DNA from: Xanthomonas sp. Leaf131 | GTDB lineage: Bacteria; Pseudomonadota; Gammaproteobacteria; Xanthomonadales; Xanthomonadaceae | Direction: 5' to 3' | Length of the DNA: 64,000 bases | Assembly (NCBI RefSeq): GCF_001423495.1 | Contig: NZ_LMOG01000020.1 | Location: 62,001-126,000, forward strand | Shown here: positions 8,792 through 17,237 of the stretch, in pieces | How positions within the stretch are numbered: the stretch's first letter is position 1 | How the letters are laid out: every line of letters begins with the position of its first letter | Position numbers and translations under genes: made by a program | Notes under the pieces: generated by a model | Databases searched by the model: none | Told to the model about the DNA's origin: nothing | What the model saw: only the letters and a program-made list of their open reading frames with translations

Positions 8792-9298
8792 TTACCGCGG
8801 CGGCCGGCCGGCGCGGATCTGCGCTGTGGTCAGCGCATCGGCAACGCTGATTGCACGCAGCCGGGTCACCGGCTGCCAGCCATCGCGTCGCAGGGCGGCG
8901 CTGCGCCAGCGGCCAGCCTGTCTGGCTGCATGCACGCGTAGCAGTAGTTCGGCCAGTAACAAGACCGCCCAGGCGGTGGCCGATCCCCACGTGTGGGGAT
9001 CCATCACGGCCACACCGCCCGCCAGGCCCACGAGTAACAGGCCGGGCGCCAACAACTGCCATTGCCGATAACGCAGCGCCCACCAGCGCGGTGCCAGCCC
9101 GGCTGACCAGTGAGCGCCTTCGACCACCGCAGTCCAGGCACGATCGCGCTGCCAGATCTGGTAACACGGTGCCCCGCGAAAGTGGGCGACCGCCGGGTCC
9201 AATGGCGAGTGCGCCGGCCAGCGCGTAGTCGGCGGCGGTGCATGCGGTGCCGGCGCATCGGCAGCAGCGGCGGATTTGGGAGCGGCTGGCTCGACCAT
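8792..9298 (-). CDS. Hypothetical membrane protein, divergent from an XRE regulator
   Basis: 168 residues from the ATG at 9298, chosen because AAGGAGGACATCC stands directly before it; an in-frame upstream extension lacks such a site. The first ~40 residues are Ala/Pro-rich. A hydrophobic pair follows (LLAPGLLLVGLAGGVAVM and ATAWAVLLLAELLLRV, about residues 95-135), then a basic tail. No family recognised. The shared promoter region with the regulator at 9448 suggests it may be the regulator's target. Confidence 0.65.
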   Translation of the reverse strand: MVEPAAPKSAAAADAPAPHAPPPTTRWPAHSPLDPAVAHFRGAPCYQIWQRDRAWTAVVEGAHWSAGLAPRWWALRYRQWQLLAPGLLLVGLAGGVAVMDPHTWGSATAWAVLLLAELLLRVHAARQAGRWRSAALRRDGWQPVTRLRAISVADALTTAQIRAGRPPR

Positions 9299-9359
9299 GG
9301 ATGTCCTCCTTGAGTTCGCTGTGATGTCGTCATCATTGACGCGCAGACAGTATCGCAAA

Positions 9360-9388
9360 CATATGGCTATATGAAAGTTATACGAACT
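9360..9388. promoter_or_regulatory. Two adjacent small palindromes, possible operator for the XRE regulator
   Basis: CATAT-GGCT-ATATG (9360-9373) is a perfect inverted repeat, followed immediately by AGTT-ATACG-AACT (9376-9388). The patch is AT-rich and lies in the divergent intergenic region between the membrane protein and the helix-turn-helix gene, where an autoregulatory operator would be expected. Binding is inferred, not shown. Confidence 0.4.
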
Positions 9389-9447
9389 ATCTTCCGGCGC
9401 CGCTAGCGATATATCTCCCGGCCCTGTCTGCCATCCATCGGTGCCGT

Positions 9448-9825
9448 GTGAGCAAGCTGTACGAGCGAGTCCGCGAAGCCCGCAGCTTGACCAAGCTGAC
9501 CCAGGAAGCCTTGGCCGGCGAGCTGGGTGTCACCCGCAGCGCCGTCGCCCAATGGGAAATGGCCGAAGGCACTGCGCCGTCGGTGGAGAACCTGAGCGGC
9601 CTGGCCAAACGCAGTGGCATGGCCTTCGAATATCTGGCCACCGGCCGTGGCGAGCGGGTGTTCGGGCCGCCGGTGTCGGCGATTGCCGAAGAACCGGCCC
9701 AGTACCGCCGCCTGGACGATCAGCAGCGGGTGCTGCTGTCGCGCTTCGACACGCTGGCACCGCGTCAGCGCAGTGGCTTGCTCGACCTGTTGCAAGCCGA
9801 GGCCAAGACGCGTCGGAGGCGGTGA
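9448..9825 (+). CDS. XRE-family helix-turn-helix transcriptional regulator
   Basis: 125 residues with a GTG start. An N-terminal Cro/C1-type HTH spans residues ~5-60 (LTKLTQEALAGELGVTRSAVAQWE is the helix-turn-helix core). It is followed by a region without a recognised ligand domain (VFGPPVSAIAEEPAQYRRLDDQQ...) that resembles phage-repressor-like chromosomal regulators. The C-terminus is strongly basic. It is divergent from the membrane protein at 8792-9298, with small palindromes in the shared region. Confidence 0.87.
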   Translation: MSKLYERVREARSLTKLTQEALAGELGVTRSAVAQWEMAEGTAPSVENLSGLAKRSGMAFEYLATGRGERVFGPPVSAIAEEPAQYRRLDDQQRVLLSRFDTLAPRQRSGLLDLLQAEAKTRRRR

Positions 9826-9845
9826 GTCGGGAGTCGGGAGTCGAT
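9822..9845 (+). repeat. GGGAGTCGGGAGTCG repeat
   Basis: A short array of GAGTCGGGAGTCGGGAGTCG directly follows the XRE gene stop, related to the GGGAATCGGGA family seen around the accB-accC insertion. A looser relative (GATCGGGATTCGGATTGG) occurs near 9916-9935. Confidence 0.55.
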
Positions 9846-10125
9846 CAGCAGCGAGCGTGCGCGATCGGTTGTTTTACAAGACACGCCACGTCGGCGAAGA
9901 CGCTTGCGGGTTGAGATCGGGATTCGGATTGGAAACGGGCTGTCGGCACGCCTGAGGCTGTGGGAGGGCGCACGCCCTGCGGCGTGTTCGCCTTGGCAGG
10001 TGGGTGCAGCAACAGGTGCAGCCGACCGCACTGCCGGGTGCGCTTGATGCCGGGCAGCACGCACCCGGGTTCGCCCATCGGCGTGCGCGTGGTTGAATAG
10101 GGGTCTTCCCGCTGCACGCCTGCCG
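9846..10125. other. Intergenic stretch before the DUF3426 gene, no gene recognised
   Basis: About 280 bases holding the tail of a repeat and nothing else identifiable. Zinc-ribbon proteins of the DUF3426 type normally begin with a CxxC...CxxC module, and none could be found here in any frame. Confidence 0.35.
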
Positions 10126-11214
10126 ATGTCCGAGACTCCGCCACCGCGCCGCCCCCTGGCCACGTTCCTGCGTGCGACGCCGGCTGCCCCAGCGCTGATT
10201 CCCACGCCGCTCGTGCCATCGCCGGACCTGGCCGCCGCACCGCTGGCGCCGATGGTTCCGCCGCCCGTTGCACCGTTGGCGACATCGCCGCGCATCGGCG
10301 CGGCCCCCGTGGGCACGACCACCACCGCACGCGGGAATCACGGCCATGCAGCAATACACGCCACCGATCCGGATCAGCGGGAGCAAACCATCTCGGGCAC
10401 GCGCCACGTGCCCGGCGATGTCGCGGCAAGTACAACGCGCGACGCTGATGACAACCGTGCCCCTGTCTCCGACGCCGCTGACGCGCCTTCGGCGGGCGCA
10501 ACCGTCGGCAGCCTTGCGGAAGCAGACCAGCAGACCGCTCTCGAACTCGGGAGCGATCCCGATGGCGATGATCGCCCCCCCGCCTCCGCCTCCCCCCCAG
10601 TCGCCGAGACCGCTACGGCAATACACGCCGGGGCAACCGTCAGCAACGCAAGCCCTGCCAGCGCGCTCACCACGACGCAGTTCCAGCCGCTCCCCGCACC
10701 ACCCGCGCCCGCCTTCGCACGCCGTGGGCGCACCCGGCCGCGGCTGCGCGCCAGCGGGCGGCAGTGGGCGCTGTTGATCGGCCTAGTCGGTCTGTTGGCG
10801 CTGCAGATCGTCATCGCCGACCGCGCCCACCTGGCCGCCGACGCGCGCTGGCGTCCGCTGGTCGGCGCGGCCTGCGGGGTGCTGCGTTGCACGCTGCCGG
10901 CCTGGCGCGAGCCGGCGGCGATGACCTTGCTCAACCGCGATGTGCGCCCGCTGCCGGCCAACCCCGGGGTGCTGCAGATCCAGGCCAGCTTCCGCAACGA
11001 CGCGCGCTGGGCGCAGGCGTGGCCGTGGCTGCAGCTGTCGCTGTCCGACGCCGACGGGCGGGTGATCGGCACGCGGGTCGTGGCCCCGCAGGAGTATCTG
11101 GGGCAGCGCCCGGCCGCGCAGGACACGCTCGCGCCGGGTCAGGCGGTGCAGGTGGCGTTTCGCGTGCGCGAACCGGCCGCGAGCACCGCCGCCTTCAGTT
11201 TCGATTTCCGCTGA
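10126..11214 (+). CDS. DUF3426 family membrane protein lacking the usual N-terminal zinc ribbon
   Basis: 362 residues from MSETPPPRRPLATFLRATP. The first ~200 residues are low-complexity (Pro/Ala/Thr) and probably disordered. One transmembrane helix (ALLIGLVGLLALQIVIADRA) starts the DUF3426 domain, recognised by WRPLVGAACGVLRCTLPAWR, LNRDVRPLPANPGVLQIQA and the C-terminal DTLAPGQAVQVAFRV. Most family members open with an MJ0042-type zinc ribbon; here it is missing. Function of the family is not known. It lies 117 bases upstream of fis. Confidence 0.8.
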   Translation: MSETPPPRRPLATFLRATPAAPALIPTPLVPSPDLAAAPLAPMVPPPVAPLATSPRIGAAPVGTTTTARGNHGHAAIHATDPDQREQTISGTRHVPGDVAASTTRDADDNRAPVSDAADAPSAGATVGSLAEADQQTALELGSDPDGDDRPPASASPPVAETATAIHAGATVSNASPASALTTTQFQPLPAPPAPAFARRGRTRPRLRASGRQWALLIGLVGLLALQIVIADRAHLAADARWRPLVGAACGVLRCTLPAWREPAAMTLLNRDVRPLPANPGVLQIQASFRNDARWAQAWPWLQLSLSDADGRVIGTRVVAPQEYLGQRPAAQDTLAPGQAVQVAFRVREPAASTAAFSFDFR

Positions 11215-11262
11215 GCGAACGCGACCTGTCGCTGCCGTCCACACAGGCGTGGCGAGCGATGA

Positions 11263-11603
<341 letters not shown>

Positions 11604-11604
<1 letters not shown>

Positions 11605-11632
11605 GCCGGGAATCGGGATTGAGGAATCGTAA
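11604..11632 (+). repeat. GGGAATCGGGATT repeat after fis
   Basis: CCGGGAATCGGGATTGAGGAATCG follows the fis stop directly, another member of the repeat family at 4053, 9822 and 53793. It lies between convergent genes. Confidence 0.55.
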
Positions 11633-11680
11633 AAGCGTCGCTGGCAGCGCACGCTTGGTGAACGTTGAGGTGCTGGGGTT

Positions 11681-12655
11681 TTATGCCCAGCCGTAGCGGA
11701 TCAGGTGGAAGAACACCGGCGCGGCGAAGCACACCGAGTCCAGCCGGTCGAGCACGCCGCCGTGGCCTTCGATCATGTGGCCCCAATCCTTGATGCCGCG
11801 ATCGCGCTTGATCGCCGACATCACCAGGCCGCCGAAAAACCCCATCAGATTGGCCACCAGCGCCAGGCCGAACGCATGCCATGGCGCGAACGGGGTGATC
11901 CACCACAGCGCCATGCCGAGCAGGCTGGCCGACAGTACACCGCCGATGAAGCCTTCCACGGTCTTGGACGGCGACAGCTTGGGTGCGATCAGATGGCGGC
12001 CAGCCAGCTTGCCCCACACGTACTGCAACACGTCCGAAGACTGCACCACGATCACCAGGAACGCGATCAGCAACAGATTGCGCCCCGCGTAACCGGGGAT
12101 TTCAAGGTTGAGCAGCGCCGGCACGTGCGAGATGCAGAACACGCAGATCATCAGCCCCCACTGCACTTTCGCAGTGCGCTCCAGATAGCGCGTGGTGTCG
12201 CCGCCGATGGTGGCCAGAATCGGCAGCACCAAAAACGCGTAGACCGGAATCAGCAAGGTGTACATGCCGTACCAACCGGTCCACACCAAACCGTATTGCC
12301 ACGGCAGCACGATGTAGAACGCGGCCAGCAACGCGTAGTAATCGCCGCGCCGCGTGGGCGTCAAGGTGATGAATTCACGCAAGGCGAACAGCGACACCAG
12401 CGCGAATAGACCGATCACCCCGGCGCGCCCGAACACGAACGCGATGCCGACCACCGCCGCCATCACCCACCACGCACGGATGCGTGCGACCAGGTTGTCC
12501 AGCACTGCGCTGGGCTGCGCACGCGCGCGCCAACGCAAGGTCTCGGAAATCAACGTTGCCACGATCAGCACTAGCGCGATGCCGCTGAACAACCACACGG
12601 TCTGTTGCTGCATCGAGGACTGCTGCAACTGCCCGCTAAAGACCATGAGACTCAT
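11681..12655 (-). CDS. ynbB: CDP-diglyceride synthase paralogue (YnbB-like phosphatidate cytidylyltransferase)
   Basis: 324 residues, polytopic (about eight helices). The C-terminal CdsA signature is present: LSPSKTVEGFIGG, then KRDRGIKDWGHMIEGHGGVLDRLDSV. The reaction is CTP + phosphatidate to CDP-diacylglycerol. It is the last gene of the minus-strand phospholipid operon; its ATG overlaps the acyltransferase stop by four bases. The housekeeping CdsA is expected elsewhere, so this copy probably supplies CDP-lipid to the two CDP-alcohol phosphotransferases in the same operon, as YnbB is thought to do beside YnbA in E. coli. That coupling is inferred from context. Confidence 0.88.
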   Translation of the reverse strand: MSLMVFSGQLQQSSMQQQTVWLFSGIALVLIVATLISETLRWRARAQPSAVLDNLVARIRAWWVMAAVVGIAFVFGRAGVIGLFALVSLFALREFITLTPTRRGDYYALLAAFYIVLPWQYGLVWTGWYGMYTLLIPVYAFLVLPILATIGGDTTRYLERTAKVQWGLMICVFCISHVPALLNLEIPGYAGRNLLLIAFLVIVVQSSDVLQYVWGKLAGRHLIAPKLSPSKTVEGFIGGVLSASLLGMALWWITPFAPWHAFGLALVANLMGFFGGLVMSAIKRDRGIKDWGHMIEGHGGVLDRLDSVCFAAPVFFHLIRYGWA

Positions 12656-13284
12656 GCGCGCGCCTCCAGCTGATCCGGCGACAACGCCAGCAATGCCTCA
12701 CGCGCCCGTGCCAGGAAGGCGTCCTTGTCTTCGTCGGCATCCAGCCGCAGCGGCGCGCCGAAGGTGGTGGTGCACAACAACGGCAGCGGCAGCATTTTGC
12801 CCTTGGGCATCACACGTTTGAGGTTGTCGATCCACACCGGCACGAACTCCAGTTCCGGGCGTTGCCGGGCCAGGTGATACAGCCCGCTCTTGAACGGCAG
12901 CACGCCTTCGTCGGGGTTGCGTGTGCCTTCGGGAAACAGGATCAGCGAGTCGCCGGCATCCACCGCATCGCACAGACAGGCGATCGGGTCGCGCGTGCGC
13001 TGCGCCGGGTCGCGTTCGATCAATACACCGTTGAACACCGCGTGGATCAGATAGCGACGCAACGCAGTGCGCTGCCAGTAATCGGCTGCCGCGACCGGGC
13101 GCACTTCATGCCGCAAGCCGGCCGGCAACGACGACCAGATCAGCACGAAATCGCCGTGGCTGGCATGGTTGCCGTAATACACGCGCCGCTCGTTGGAGGG
13201 CGCACAGCCGCGCCACAACGCGCGCGCACCGGTCAGTGTACGAATGGCGCCGCTGCAGGCACGCGCGATCAAACGGGCAATCAT
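12652..13284 (-). CDS. Lysophospholipid acyltransferase family protein (PlsC-like)
   Basis: 210 residues counted from the ATG at 13284, which overlaps the upstream stop (ATGA); the in-frame upstream extension is a shadow of the neighbouring gene. The HX4D motif of the acyltransferase active site is NHASHGD, and the substrate phosphate-binding motif is FPEGTRNPDEGVLPFKSG. There is no strong transmembrane helix. It should acylate a lysophospholipid or glycerol-phosphate-type acceptor; the acceptor is not predictable. Its place between a CDP-alcohol phosphotransferase and a CDP-diglyceride synthase points to phospholipid assembly or remodelling. Confidence 0.87.
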   Translation of the reverse strand: MIARLIARACSGAIRTLTGARALWRGCAPSNERRVYYGNHASHGDFVLIWSSLPAGLRHEVRPVAAADYWQRTALRRYLIHAVFNGVLIERDPAQRTRDPIACLCDAVDAGDSLILFPEGTRNPDEGVLPFKSGLYHLARQRPELEFVPVWIDNLKRVMPKGKMLPLPLLCTTTFGAPLRLDADEDKDAFLARAREALLALSPDQLEARA

Positions 13285-13937
13285 GTCCACTCCAATGCGC
13301 GCACCAGCGTGCGCAGCCGTAACACCACCGTCAGCAGCGCGCCGGCGATCAACACCGCCATTGCGCCGATCAGCATCCACGCGGCCTGCGGCGCGTGGCC
13401 CATCCATTGCACCGGCAGCGCCAGTGCGGTGATCAGCGACAACCAGTGCATGCGCTGCACGCGGGCCATCGGCCCCTGACGCGGCTCGGGCGCACCGCAA
13501 GCCAGTCCGAGCATGCGCACATAGGCGGTGGCCACACAGCACAACGCCGCCGCCCAGCCCAGCTGCGCGGCCCACGGCACGCTGGCCTGCAAACCGTAAC
13601 CAAGTCCGATGCAGACCAGCACATCGGACAGGCGATCGGGTGCATCGTTGTAAACCTCGCCTGCACGCCCGACCAGGCCAGTCTCGCGGGCGAGCACGCC
13701 ATCCATGCGGTTGCACCACAGCCGGCCCTGCAAGCCGAGCAAGGCCAGCAACAACGGCGCCGCTCCCTCACGCGCGGGGTTGCTCAAGGCGGCGTAGAAC
13801 ATCAGCCCGGCCAAGGCGGCAAATGCGATGCCGGCCCACGACACACCATTCGGCGTGGCGCCGCGCCCGCGCAATGCGCGCGCCCAACCGCGGCGCCGTT
13901 GGCGCAGTCGTTTTGCTCGCTCTGCCATGCGCTCCAT
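13281..13937 (-). CDS. CDP-alcohol phosphatidyltransferase family protein (second copy in operon)
   Basis: 218 residues from the ATG at 13937, which shares one base with the upstream stop (TGATG). Polytopic, about six helices. The CDP-alcohol phosphotransferase motif is read as NRMDGVLAR-x8-GEVYNDAPD. The canonical D-x2-DG-x2-AR-x8-G-x3-D-x3-D has asparagine in place of the first and third aspartates. The same two changes occur in the YnbA-like enzyme at 19019-19633, so this is a subfamily trait rather than decay. Transferase activity with an unusual alcohol acceptor or metal arrangement is possible. Confidence 0.82.
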   Translation of the reverse strand: MERMAERAKRLRQRRRGWARALRGRGATPNGVSWAGIAFAALAGLMFYAALSNPAREGAAPLLLALLGLQGRLWCNRMDGVLARETGLVGRAGEVYNDAPDRLSDVLVCIGLGYGLQASVPWAAQLGWAAALCCVATAYVRMLGLACGAPEPRQGPMARVQRMHWLSLITALALPVQWMGHAPQAAWMLIGAMAVLIAGALLTVVLRLRTLVRALEWT

Positions 13938-15448
13938 CAATCGCCTCCGCCGCCGCAACCACCACATCCACCGCCACCGCCGGCATCACCGCCGCCGTCG
14001 CCTCCACCACTGTCGCCAGCGCCGCCACAACTACTGCCACCGGTGCTCTCGCTGCCGCTGGAACCTGGCGCGCGCAGCGCGTGATAGCTGGCCCACGGTG
14101 TCCCCACCAAAGCGACGCTGCCGTACAGCGCCACTGCATCGCCGGGGTCGCTCCCAGTGCGTGCGGCGGCGGGCTTCATCGCACTCCTGCGTGCCTGCAG
14201 CAGCTGGTCTGCCGCCAACGTGCGGCGCGCAGGCACCAGCACGAACCCCAGCAGCAGCATGCTGACCAGGACCATCAAGGCCAGCAGATAACCGATCGGG
14301 TGCCCGCCCCGCAGGCCGATCACGATCTTGCCAGCGCCCACCAGCCACACCGCCGCTATCGGCAGTGTGGCGACCACGCGCACGCGCAGGGCGGTGCGGT
14401 GCTGCAACCACAGACCTTTGGCGATCAGCCGCTGCCGCACCGGCGCGGCCAGGCTGCGCAGCGCCTGCCAGGCCACCACCGGGTCCTCGGCCTGGCAGAC
14501 CAGACGCAAGGCCGGCGCGAGCGCCGCCGGCACCGTTGCGTCCGGGTTGCAGCGCACCCGGACGCGCCCGGACGCATCTTCATCGCGCTCGAGAAACACC
14601 GCATCGGACGACAGCAACTGCGCGAAATACAGATCGGCCACGCGACCGTCGCCACCGCTCAGGTAGGCCACCTCCGCAGCATCGCAGGTGCGTTCGCTGG
14701 AGCCGCTGCCGCGCAAGCAACGCCGCAGTAGCGCCGCAGCCGACCACGCCAGACCGATCAGCAACACGAACAACGCCAGAAAGCTCGGCCCGCGCCAGTA
14801 CAGCGGCAACAGCACGCCACCATTGGCGGTGCTGCCGAACGCCGCAACGACCAGCGTTGCGGCGGCCCATCCCAGCAGCGTGCCGATGCCGCTGGTGCGG
14901 GTGCGTGGCTTGGGCTCGCCACGTAAAGCGCGTAGCGCGGCTTCGGCAACATCGCCATGCGCTGCATTCGATAAAGCCGCCACAGGCGCCTGCCGCGCCG
15001 CGGGCCAGAGCAGCGCCGGTGGCTCGCCAAAGTGCGCACGGTAACGCTCCAGCGTCTGCCGGTACTGCGCCTGGAAGCGCGCGTCTTCGTCAGCGCCATC
15101 GCGTCCGGGTTGATGGTGCAAGGTGGTCTGTAGCACCTGCGGGCAGAACTGCTGCCAGTACGCGCGGGTATCGGTGAGGTGGGTGTGCCAGACCTGATCG
15201 ATCAACGGGCTGGGCGTGACATCGTGCGTCCCGGTGCAGGCTAGAAAACAAAAGCGCCGGTATTCTTCCACCATCCGCTGCGCCTGCGCCGCACTGCAAT
15301 GCGCCTGCTTGGCGACGCGGCGCACGAACGCCGGCAACGCATCGTCATCGTCGCCGAAGCGATAGGCCTGCAGCCGCTGCCACAGCGCCTGCTGCTCCGG
15401 CGTGGCCAGCAGCGGCTCGGTCTGTCCGGACCTGTCTTGCTCGGTCAC
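13937..15448 (-). CDS. GRDP-like / TIGR04222 membrane protein with Gly-Cys-rich tail
   Basis: 503 residues from a GTG whose last bases overlap the upstream stop (GTGA). Three parts are visible. Residues ~1-150 resemble the GRDP/DUF1399 domain (RRFCFLACTG, then LIDQVWHTHLTDTRAYW and LHHQPG). The middle ~200-450 has four or so transmembrane helices and matches the uncharacterised TIGR04222 plan. The last ~45 residues are almost only Gly, Ser, Asp and Cys (e.g. GGGGGCGGCGGGGD). Function unknown; the tail type recurs in TIGR04222 proteins. The Cys/Gly tail may be a modification, metal or packing surface. Translational coupling on both sides makes it an integral part of the phospholipid operon. 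Confidence 0.8.
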   Translation of the reverse strand: MTEQDRSGQTEPLLATPEQQALWQRLQAYRFGDDDDALPAFVRRVAKQAHCSAAQAQRMVEEYRRFCFLACTGTHDVTPSPLIDQVWHTHLTDTRAYWQQFCPQVLQTTLHHQPGRDGADEDARFQAQYRQTLERYRAHFGEPPALLWPAARQAPVAALSNAAHGDVAEAALRALRGEPKPRTRTSGIGTLLGWAAATLVVAAFGSTANGGVLLPLYWRGPSFLALFVLLIGLAWSAAALLRRCLRGSGSSERTCDAAEVAYLSGGDGRVADLYFAQLLSSDAVFLERDEDASGRVRVRCNPDATVPAALAPALRLVCQAEDPVVAWQALRSLAAPVRQRLIAKGLWLQHRTALRVRVVATLPIAAVWLVGAGKIVIGLRGGHPIGYLLALMVLVSMLLLGFVLVPARRTLAADQLLQARRSAMKPAAARTGSDPGDAVALYGSVALVGTPWASYHALRAPGSSGSESTGGSSCGGAGDSGGGDGGGDAGGGGGCGGCGGGGD

Positions 15449-15903
15449 AGCAGCACCTTGCCGATCAATGCCGCAGCCAAGGCCAGGATCTGCAACGCGA
15501 CGCTGGCCAGCTGCCACCGCAGCAAGCCACGCATGCCGGCCCAGCGCGGCAGCCAATCGCGTGCGGCTGGCAGTGCGCGGAGCAGGCCGATCGTGTGCAG
15601 TGCTTGGTCGAGCTGCTGCGCGGCGAGCTGTTGCACGACCTGTTGCTCGCTGCTGGGGCTACGTTCGATCTGCCCAATCACCGCATCCAGCAACGCCGCG
15701 TCCAATCCAACGCGCAATGCCCAATAGCGCTGCAGCAGCCCGGCGATCGCGCTGAGTGCGTAGCCCAGCTGCACCAGCGGCGGGGCATCGGCGATACCCA
15801 GCAGCACGATAACGGCGGCCAACAGCAACAACGAAAATCGATCCAGCGCCGCGCCTTGGCGCAACACTGCACGCATGCTGGCAAGTGTCATGGTTGCGCT
15901 CAT
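15445..15903 (-). CDS. Hypothetical two-helix membrane protein in phospholipid operon
   Basis: 152 residues from the ATG at 15903, overlapping the YnbD-like stop by four bases. A hydrophobic N-terminal pair (FSLLLLAAVIVLLGIADAP and LVQLGYALSAIAGLLQRYWAL) is followed by a helical, Gln-rich cytoplasmic stretch (SSEQQVVQQLAAQQLDQALH) and a final hydrophobic helix near the C-terminus. No family recognised. It is coupled to both neighbours, so a role as an accessory subunit is likely but unproven. Confidence 0.7.
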   Translation of the reverse strand: MSATMTLASMRAVLRQGAALDRFSLLLLAAVIVLLGIADAPPLVQLGYALSAIAGLLQRYWALRVGLDAALLDAVIGQIERSPSSEQQVVQQLAAQQLDQALHTIGLLRALPAARDWLPRWAGMRGLLRWQLASVALQILALAAALIGKVLL

Positions 15904-17237
15904 GCAGGCACCTGCTGCGCCGCTGCATCGCCAGCGTTGCCGGCAGCACATGCCGCCACGATGGCAGCGCGATGCTGCACGCCCAGCACGATCGACGGGC
16001 GCACCGCACGCACCTGCGCAATCGCCGCCTGCACCGAGACCGCGCGGCCGCTGATGACCAACCAGGTCGCCACGCTGGCGGCGCTACGCGAATACCCCAG
16101 TGCGCAGCACACCAGCACGTGTCCCTGCAGGCGCGCAACTTCGATGGCCTGCGCGGCCACACGCAAATCTTGCGGCGATGGCGCGACCAGATCCAGCATC
16201 GGCACCACAACATCCTGTGCACGCGCGCCGTACAACGACAGCTCCGCGCAAACATCCACCACTGCCGCAGATGCAGCGCGTTGAGCGGGCAGCGGAATCC
16301 GCCCCAGCCACACGCCATCGCATACCACGCGCGGCAGTGGGTCGCGCCGCGTCCACAGCCGCGAATTGCACCACGCAGCCAGCAGATACGGCGCGTACAA
16401 CCAACGGGCGGCAAGACTCAGGCGCCCATCGCTGCGCTTCTGAAAACCACCCGGCCCGAGCAGCGCATAGTTCAATGCCACCAACGCCAGCGCCAGGCTG
16501 ATCCACAGCAGCCATAAGCCTGCGCCGCCGATCAACAACGCAATCGCGCCACTCGCCAGCGCACCGATCGAATACACCGCCGCCAGTCGCCAACGCCGTG
16601 AATCGCGTGCAAGCCGTGCCTGCGCAAACGGCGCGGCAATGCGCTCCGGCCACAACCACACGCATAGCCAGCCCGCTGCAAGGCCGGTGGGGACATCCAC
16701 AAAATGATGTTGGTAGGTGGTCAGCACCGACACCCCGATCAAGCCAAACCAGCCGTGCAGCAGCACGCGCCACACCCCACCAAGATGCTGGGCGTAGCGC
16801 ACCCACAACACCACCAGCAGCACGATATGCAGCGACGGCGCTTGATTGAAGGGTTTGTCGAAGCCCAACAGCACCGCAAACAACCAACCGAACAGGCCGT
16901 CGGTCTCCGGCCGTACAAAGCTGTAGCGCAAAGGCCACAGCAAGAAACATCCCACGCAGAGTAACTGCGCGCTCAGCAGCCGCAATGCATGCGTGTCCAG
17001 CTCGCGGCGCGTGCGGCACAAGAAGAACGAGGCCGCATAAAACAGATCGATCGACCAATACGGCACGATGGTCCACGGCACGAACGGCAGGCCGTGTTCC
17101 CAGCCGAACACCACCGAGGGCACCTGCGTCGCCTGCCCGGCCAGCGTGTTGGCCAGCCCGTAGCTGAGGAAGAAAAACGGCCCCAGCAACGCCAGCCACA
17201 GCGCGGCACGACCGAGCGGGCGTGCAGCCTCGCTCAT
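15900..17237 (-). CDS. ynbD: PAP2 phosphatase / dual-specificity phosphatase fusion (YnbD-like)
   Basis: 445 residues from the ATG at 17237 (ATGA overlap with the previous stop). The N-terminal ~270 residues are a polytopic PAP2-type lipid phosphatase with RYSFVRP, APSLH and YQHHFVDVPTG standing for the three PAP2 motifs. Further helices follow, then a C-terminal dual-specificity (cysteine) phosphatase domain of about 130 residues with VCCALGYSRSA as the P-loop; the usual leading histidine of HCx2GxxRS is replaced by cysteine. The fusion matches E. coli YnbD. A likely job is to remove phosphate from a lipid-phosphate product of the CDP-alcohol transferases, as in phosphatidylglycerol synthesis. 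Confidence 0.88.
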   Translation of the reverse strand: MSEAARPLGRAALWLALLGPFFFLSYGLANTLAGQATQVPSVVFGWEHGLPFVPWTIVPYWSIDLFYAASFFLCRTRRELDTHALRLLSAQLLCVGCFLLWPLRYSFVRPETDGLFGWLFAVLLGFDKPFNQAPSLHIVLLVVLWVRYAQHLGGVWRVLLHGWFGLIGVSVLTTYQHHFVDVPTGLAAGWLCVWLWPERIAAPFAQARLARDSRRWRLAAVYSIGALASGAIALLIGGAGLWLLWISLALALVALNYALLGPGGFQKRSDGRLSLAARWLYAPYLLAAWCNSRLWTRRDPLPRVVCDGVWLGRIPLPAQRAASAAVVDVCAELSLYGARAQDVVVPMLDLVAPSPQDLRVAAQAIEVARLQGHVLVCCALGYSRSAASVATWLVISGRAVSVQAAIAQVRAVRPSIVLGVQHRAAIVAACAAGNAGDAAAQQVPA

